Positions 59,360-64,000 of a stretch of 64,000 nt of DNA are shown piece by piece. Both the position numbers and the translations under genes were made by a program. The stretch comes from Epiperipatus broadwayi (Eukaryota > Onychophora > Udeonychophora > Euonychophora > Peripatidae), in NCBI GenBank assembly GCA_028023455.1, contig JAQFVV010000151.1, positions 405,001 through 469,000 of the forward strand, given 5' to 3'. Each line of letters begins with the position of its first letter. The first letter of the stretch is position 1. The notes beneath the pieces are model-generated. The model did not search any database. It saw only the letters and a list, made by a program, of their open reading frames with translations, and was not told the DNA's origin.

Positions 59360-60060
59360 CCAAAGTAAAAAAAATATTTGACTTAAGCGCATTATAACGT
59401 GTAAGGATATACTATAGTAAAAATATTTTGTGGAGGGCAAAATGAAAGCAATATTGTACAATATCTAGAAAAAAGAAAGCCATTTATAGCCTAAATCTGA
59501 TTACACAATCCAAGAGAGACCAATTTTTAGTGATAATTTCTTATTGTCTTAAGCTTATTAATAATTATGTTTGGGTGTTTTTGCAGGATTGGTCACATAT
59601 AAATGTGCAACATCTAGTGCACCAAAGAACAAGTAAAATGAAAGTGGTATTATGGTTAATAGAAAAGAAATCTTTAAGAAGATTAGTAAACGACAGTTTT
59701 ATATGCAAAGTAAATTTCATAAAATATTACAAAATGAAATAAAAGTCATGGTTTTTTTAACTTGGTTAATTATTTTCGCTATAACTTTATTAATTCCAAA
59801 TAAACTTTTATGCACGTATTTACACTTCATATAAAACCAGTGTTCGATCACCATTGGTAATAATAAAACTCACTGCAGAAACAAAAGTAATTTTGGATTC
59901 TCGAGGGAATATAATATATAAATATACACACACTAGTGGTGACTTTTATTGTTGTTGTATTCCAATGAGATAGGAAAGGCAAAAATCATAATTCAGAATA
60001 CTTAAATTTTTTATTTTGATCGCAATTTCTTACTATTTCAAACAAACCAGGCAGGTAAAC
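59360..60060. other. AT-rich stretch with an old repeat at 59440-59640
   Basis: 59533-59640 parallels 12073-12180 (see there). Open frames of 60-70 codons are without motif. Confidence 0.4.
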
Positions 60061-60064
60061 AAAG

Positions 60065-60165
60065 CAAAACTCTCCATACAGTACTGCCACCCTGTGCCAA
60101 CCAGAGTAATCAATAAGAGATGGTGATCATGTGATTCTTAATGGTTTAAAACCAGGCAGTTACTG
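60065..60165 (+). repeat. Family A, internally deleted copy
   Basis: GCAAAACTCTCCATACAGTA, CTGCCACCCTGTGCCAACCA and GAGTAATCAAT join directly to AAGAGATGGTGATCATGTGA. That is, the first ~60 bp and last ~40 bp of family A without the middle. Confidence 0.65.
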
Positions 60166-60169
60166 GCAA

Positions 60170-60590
60170 AGATTATCTCTAATGCTTACTGAAGTCACAA
60201 GTAATGATTTACAGCAATATATGATTATTATTATTCTTCATGTTATTACATTTTTTTTGCATGAGAAACATAAGATTTGTTATTGTCCCCAAAATTACTC
60301 AACCATTATAATTTTGAAAATGCTGATTTGCAAAAAAAATTACTAAAGTCAATCATATATAGGCAACTAACTTTTCAATTATAAAAAATATGAAATTTAA
60401 TAACAACAATAATAAGAGATACACATAAAAGCATTTAAAAAAATAATAAACAAAAATGACTCAAATTAATTGATATAAGTTGTTGCTTTAAAATAGATAA
60501 TTTCTTAATAAAGGTGATTCCAAAAACTACTTTACAAACTTGATCTTAAACTTTCTGCATTTTTTTCTTAACTCTTTCCTGCCATTGCTT
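60170..60590. other. AT-rich spacer
   Basis: No feature recognised. Confidence 0.4.
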
Positions 60591-60599
60591 TGGGATTTC

Positions 60600-60905
60600 A
60601 GACAGCGTAAAGTATAAATACAATGAGCATTGCCAATTTCTCAACAAGCTTTGTGATAAATGCTTAGCCAGAGAGAGCATTTAAAATATCACTGTCAGGA
60701 ATCCCCCCCCCAACCTTTGACCATGATTTCATGCTTTGGCACTCCTCAGAGAGGCGCTAGGGTATGCTCAGACCCAATATCTATAAAAATACCAACCCAA
60801 AGACAGCATTTATCTAAAAGTTATCTATTGGATGGAAAATCTGAAATATTCCACCTACATGTCTTCAAATCCAGCTATCCAACTCAAATAGCTATATGGG
60901 GCTGA
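60600..60905 (-). repeat. Family C repeat, copy 2
   Basis: Reverse orientation of 55640-55895: 'GAGCATTGCCAATTTCTCAA', 'CAAGCTTTGTGATAAATGCT', 'TTTAAAATATCACTGTCAGG', a C9 tract, 'TTTCATGCTTTGGCACTCCT' and 'AAAAGTTATCTATTGGATGG'. An 81-codon plus-strand frame (60660-60905) across it is a repeat artefact. Confidence 0.75.
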
Positions 60906-60975
60906 CAGATCTTCAGCCATACCATATATTAGTAGTCTTGGCAATATAAAATTGAACAAGACTTAAGGCAGAGAC

Positions 60976-61434
60976 TATAAATAGTCAAAATAAGAGTCAT
61001 AGATCACATGACCCAATTTTCTTAAGCTTGTAAGATATAAACAATGAGCATTGCCAATTGCTCAACAAGCTTTGTGATAAATGCTTACCAGAGAAAGCAT
61101 TTAAAATATCTCTGTCAGGAACCCCCCCCCTCAAACCTCTGACCAAGGTTTCATGCTTTGGCACTCCTCAATAGATAACTTTTAGATAAATGCTGTTTTT
61201 GGGTTGATATTTTTAGATCTAGGTCTCTGAAACTACCCTAGCACCTCTCTGAGGAATGCCAAAGCATAAAACCATGGTCAGAGGTTGGAGGTCCTGACAG
61301 AGATATTTTAAATGCTTTTTCTGGCTAAGCATTGATCACAAAGCTTGTTGAGCAATTGGCAATGCTCATTGTTTATATCTTACAAGCTTAAGAGAATTAG
61401 GTCATGTGATCTATGACTCTTATTTTGATTATTT
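60976..61434. mobile_element. Foldback element built from two head-to-head family C units
   Basis: The left arm AGTCAAAATAAGAGTCATAG, ATCACATGACCCAATTTTCT, TAAGCTTGTAAGATATAAAC and GAGCATTGCCAATTGCTCAA is mirrored by TTGAGCAATTGGCAATGCTC, GTTTATATCTTACAAGCTTA, 'AGGTCATGTGATCTATGACT' and CTTATTTTGATTATT (61345-61433). The arms are about 190 bp. The right half holds a nearly complete family C unit (61170-61385); the left half lacks the inner part. It therefore folds on itself and carries outer sequence (about 40 bp) absent from single family C copies. Confidence 0.82.
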
Positions 61435-61554
61435 ACAGTGTAAAGTATAACTTGGAGAATAATGACTGCACACACTGACTAATGCACACAGTGATTATTC
61501 ATAATTAATTAATCATGGATGAAAAACATATACAAACATAGGAAGAAAATTAAA

Positions 61555-61640
61555 TAAAAATAGGTGGGTCAGTTGGTAGAGAGTCTGACTCTGGAGATTA
61601 ATAGATCAATTATAATTCTGACACTTCTAACACTTGAACT
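61555..61640 (+). repeat. tRNA-like remnant
   Basis: GTGGGTCAGTTGGTAGAGAG is an excellent A-box/D-arm, followed by CTGACTCTGGAGATTAATAG. The expected B-box has decayed to GATCAATTATAATTCTG. Probably a tRNA pseudogene or the head of an old SINE. Confidence 0.4.
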
Positions 61641-61644
61641 TCTT

Positions 61645-62265
61645 ATGAATTCTTGAACAATGAAGCCATTAAAATATTATTATAACAACATATTTACTAA
61701 TGCAAATAGAATAAAGAACTCCATATGACTATGGTATGATTAGGAATATGTACATTAAGGGGTTTAAATGCATATGTTTATCACATATATATTCATCTTT
61801 TAATTAAACACTAATTAAATGTTTTAATATTACCTTGTTCTAACTTGTGATTCTGTCAGGATGTCCATTTTTTTGAATTTTTAACAATTAAAGAAAATCT
61901 GGTTTCATTTAGAATCAAACTCACAACCTTACTTTACCTAAGAATACTCCTTAACAACTGAGCCAATAGTAATATTACATTTATAGAGTAAAATTTGGTT
62001 AATATTAAATTACTTAATTACTTAAAAGTAAATATTTTATCATAAAATCTGAATTATTCTTTTGAAATAATTAATATTTCATAAATATTTTGTAAAAAAA
62101 ATAATAACAAATGTGTAAAAAAGGGTTGGAGAAATATATGTTTTTTTTTTCATTTCCAAAATTAAAATGAATACAACTGTCGAAATTGTTGATATCAGGT
62201 GCTCTCTTGTGAAAAGATCAAGAAACAATAAAAAAGACTTGTGAAGACAATTATTTTATTTAAAA
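61645..62265. other. AT-rich stretch with a tRNA-like remnant at 61900-61970 (minus)
   Basis: The minus strand at 61900-61970 reads ATTGGCTCAGTTGTTAAGGA (A-box-like) and 'GTGAGTTTGATTCTAAATG' (B-box-like), and is too decayed for a tRNA gene. Nothing else is seen. Confidence 0.35.
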
Positions 62266-62269
62266 TAAT

Positions 62270-62475
62270 GCTTTTATATAAATAGTCCACTAAAAAGTAG
62301 AAAAATAAAGTAATAATCCATTTTATTTACTTTTATGTAAATAGTCCACTAAAAAATAGAAAAATAACAAAGTAATAATCCATTTCATAAAAGCATTTGA
62401 ATCTCAAATGTTTTTATGAAATTATTACTTTATTATTTTTTCTATTTTTAGTGGACTATTTACATAAAAATCATT
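62270..62475. repeat. Inverted repeat with a tandem arm
   Basis: 'AATAGTCCACTAAAAA.TAGA' then AAAATAA occurs twice in direct order (62280-62309 and 62340-62367). It occurs once inverted as 'TTTTTAGTGGACTATTTACA' (about 62444-62463). The centre, 'CATTTCATAAAAGCATTTGA' against 'TCAAATGTTTTTATGAAAT', forms a strong hairpin. A foldback element with a duplicated left arm. Confidence 0.75.
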
Positions 62476-62479
62476 TTAA

Positions 62480-63795
62480 AACAATCTTTTTTTAATATTT
62501 TATTTTACTTTTACTTTATTTCATTATTAACTACCAACATCCATGGAATTACTGTTGTTAAATTACAGACTTGACAATATCTAACTAATACACTTCAAAT
62601 TCATTCACTTCACAACTTAAATGTTAACATACAACAATATTAACGCAAAGATTTAAAAACCCCATTAAGTTTCATCTCCAAAAACAAAATTTTGATTTAC
62701 TTTTATAGGAGTTGAAATTATTTTCTCCAAACTCTCAAAATAAAATGAAAAAAACTACATTATATCTAAAAAACCATAACTTTTCTATAAATTTACAAAT
62801 TGTTATATTTTAAACCTATACTTTTTAAAATTAAAATAATTGCATTTCTGACTGGGGATATTTTTATTGAGAAGTCTATGTTATGATTATATATGTCACA
62901 TTTTAGATATTACCAACGCTTTTATAGATCACTAATTTTCTTGAGCTGAAATCCTTAGATAATGTATAAGAGAGTTCACTTTCTTAGTGTATCTATAAGA
63001 GTATCAAAACAGTTTAATTTTGAAGATGGTTAACCCATTGCTTGGTATGGTAGCAATAAGCAAAAATTTAAGGCACCATATTACATCTTATGGAATTCTT
63101 TATTTTTCCAAGGCATTACATAGTTAAAAAGTGATGTATTGATGCATAATTAATGATTCTTAGTTAATCATCTTAAAAATACTGTAAACATAAACATGAT
63201 TAATCATTGTGTAAATGGAAATAGAGCTTCATCACTTCTTCAGAATAAAGGACTTGTTTTTAAATGACTTTGAATTTTGCAATCTGTAAACTTCCCAAAA
63301 AAAAAATAGAAATCACTCATTAAAATGTTTTTTTTTTTTTTGTAAACATCCTATGTTGTTATTCAATTGTTACTAAAAAATGTTTACTCAGAAGCTAATA
63401 TGCACATCTTCACAGGGTATTTTTCAAAAACATCTCTGACCTTTTCCTTATATTTCCTAATCCTTAATTATTTGTAGCTTCCATAGGTCTTAGGTTGTTT
63501 AACAAATTGGATTTTTACTATACCCTAACCCAGCTGAAAAGTTTTGAAGTTTCACTATTTGAACAACAGATCATGAAAAAAGTTGATGAATATTCTTACT
63601 AACTTTACTCTAAGATTCTTCAATATATAACACTAAACAAAGACAATGTTTAAAGCATTAGTTAAGAGTTTATAGCGAATTATGAATACTATAAACTAAA
63701 TTTTGATTATTTATATGATTTTTGTTGTGGTTATTGTTATTATTATTATTATTACTATGGCCAAATAACTTCCTAATATTACTGTTATCTTAGAA
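62480..63795. other. AT-rich stretch
   Basis: No feature recognised apart from a short (TTA)n run at about 63735-63755. Confidence 0.45.
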
Positions 63796-63799
63796 TGAT

Positions 63800-64000
63800 C
63801 TCAAAACTTGTCTACAACACTCTCATCACTGTTATGCTGATGAGTGTAAAATTTTTAGACATATCTATTCTATTCACAATTGTATATTGCTTCAAGATGA
63901 TATTAAGTTTTTCCAAATGATGTGAAAAAATAGAAAAATAGTCAATGTAGTCAAATGCTCTTCTTTACTTTACTCCAATAAATGTAAAATACTATGATTT
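63800..64000 (+). mobile_element. Jockey/CR1-like LINE RT fragment, continues past the right edge
   Basis: From 63833 the plus strand reads YADECKIF (matching the catalytic 'YADDCKIF', second Asp changed to Glu), then about 12 residues later LLQDDIKFF, and after a stop 'NVVKCSSLLYS'. This matches the 'YADD.K.........LQ.DI..l..Wc..n...lN..Kc' order of Jockey/CR1-type reverse transcriptases. It could belong to the same family as 43780-44720, which ends just before this motif. Upstream RT blocks were not found in the window. Confidence 0.72.

Overview
This window looks like intergenic or intronic DNA from a very AT-rich, repeat-laden eukaryote, most likely an invertebrate animal. I estimate roughly 70% or more A+T by eye. 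CpG is scarce in most of the window, and there are long microsatellites, many dead retrotransposons and no intact host gene. The phylum cannot be settled from the sequence. The mix of transposon families (RTE-like and Jockey/I-like LINEs, Penelope-like elements, GTF2IRD2-like and ZBED5-like hAT transposases, piggyBac, tRNA-derived SINEs) is common in invertebrates, but no host protein was recognised.

Layout. 0-7 kb: the 3' end of a Penelope-like element (PLE) enters from the left edge, followed by a decayed RTE-like LINE on the minus strand, a SINE, a half copy of a long inverted-repeat element (R1) and a second RTE endonuclease fragment. 7-18 kb: small palindromic elements, a textbook hAT-type MITE with an 8-bp target duplication, a LINE remnant on the minus strand, a foldback element, copies of a short repeat (family A) and a SINE. 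18.8-19.5 kb: a (TAA)n array of 736 bp, broken only once. 20.5-24 kb: a LINE remnant on the minus strand, a tandemly duplicated GC-richer block, decayed coding sequence and one candidate exon. 24-28.6 kb: mostly featureless AT-rich DNA. 28.6-30.7 kb: a stretch that has kept its CpGs, with promoter-like boxes, splice-site-like signals and a small predicted RNA hairpin; this is the best place to look for host function. 32-40 kb: foldback elements, one interrupted by a younger RTE LINE tail that still has an open frame. 40-50.5 kb: a dense graveyard with a Jockey/I-like LINE (-), piggyBac transposase (+), another LINE (+), a ZBED5-like hAT (+) with a SINE next to it, and a 2.6 kb LINE (-). 51.3-53.2 kb: the second, nearly complete R1 element, carrying two nested insertions. 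55-64 kb: family C repeats, a nearly full-length dead GTF2IRD2-like hAT, a PLE end between inverted repeats, a foldback element, and a LINE running off the right edge.

How it fits together. Nothing here forms a pathway. The logic is one of layered insertions: elements with enzymes (RTE, Jockey/I-like, hAT, piggyBac, PLE) and the short parasites that could have used them (a tRNA-only SINE family with six copies, the hAT MITE, foldback elements, family A). Nested insertions and target-site duplications give a relative order: R1 and palindrome H are older, while the SINE, family A and the RTE tail are younger. Almost every transposase or reverse transcriptase frame is broken by stops and frameshifts. 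Gene calls are therefore remnants, and the candidate host exons are tentative.
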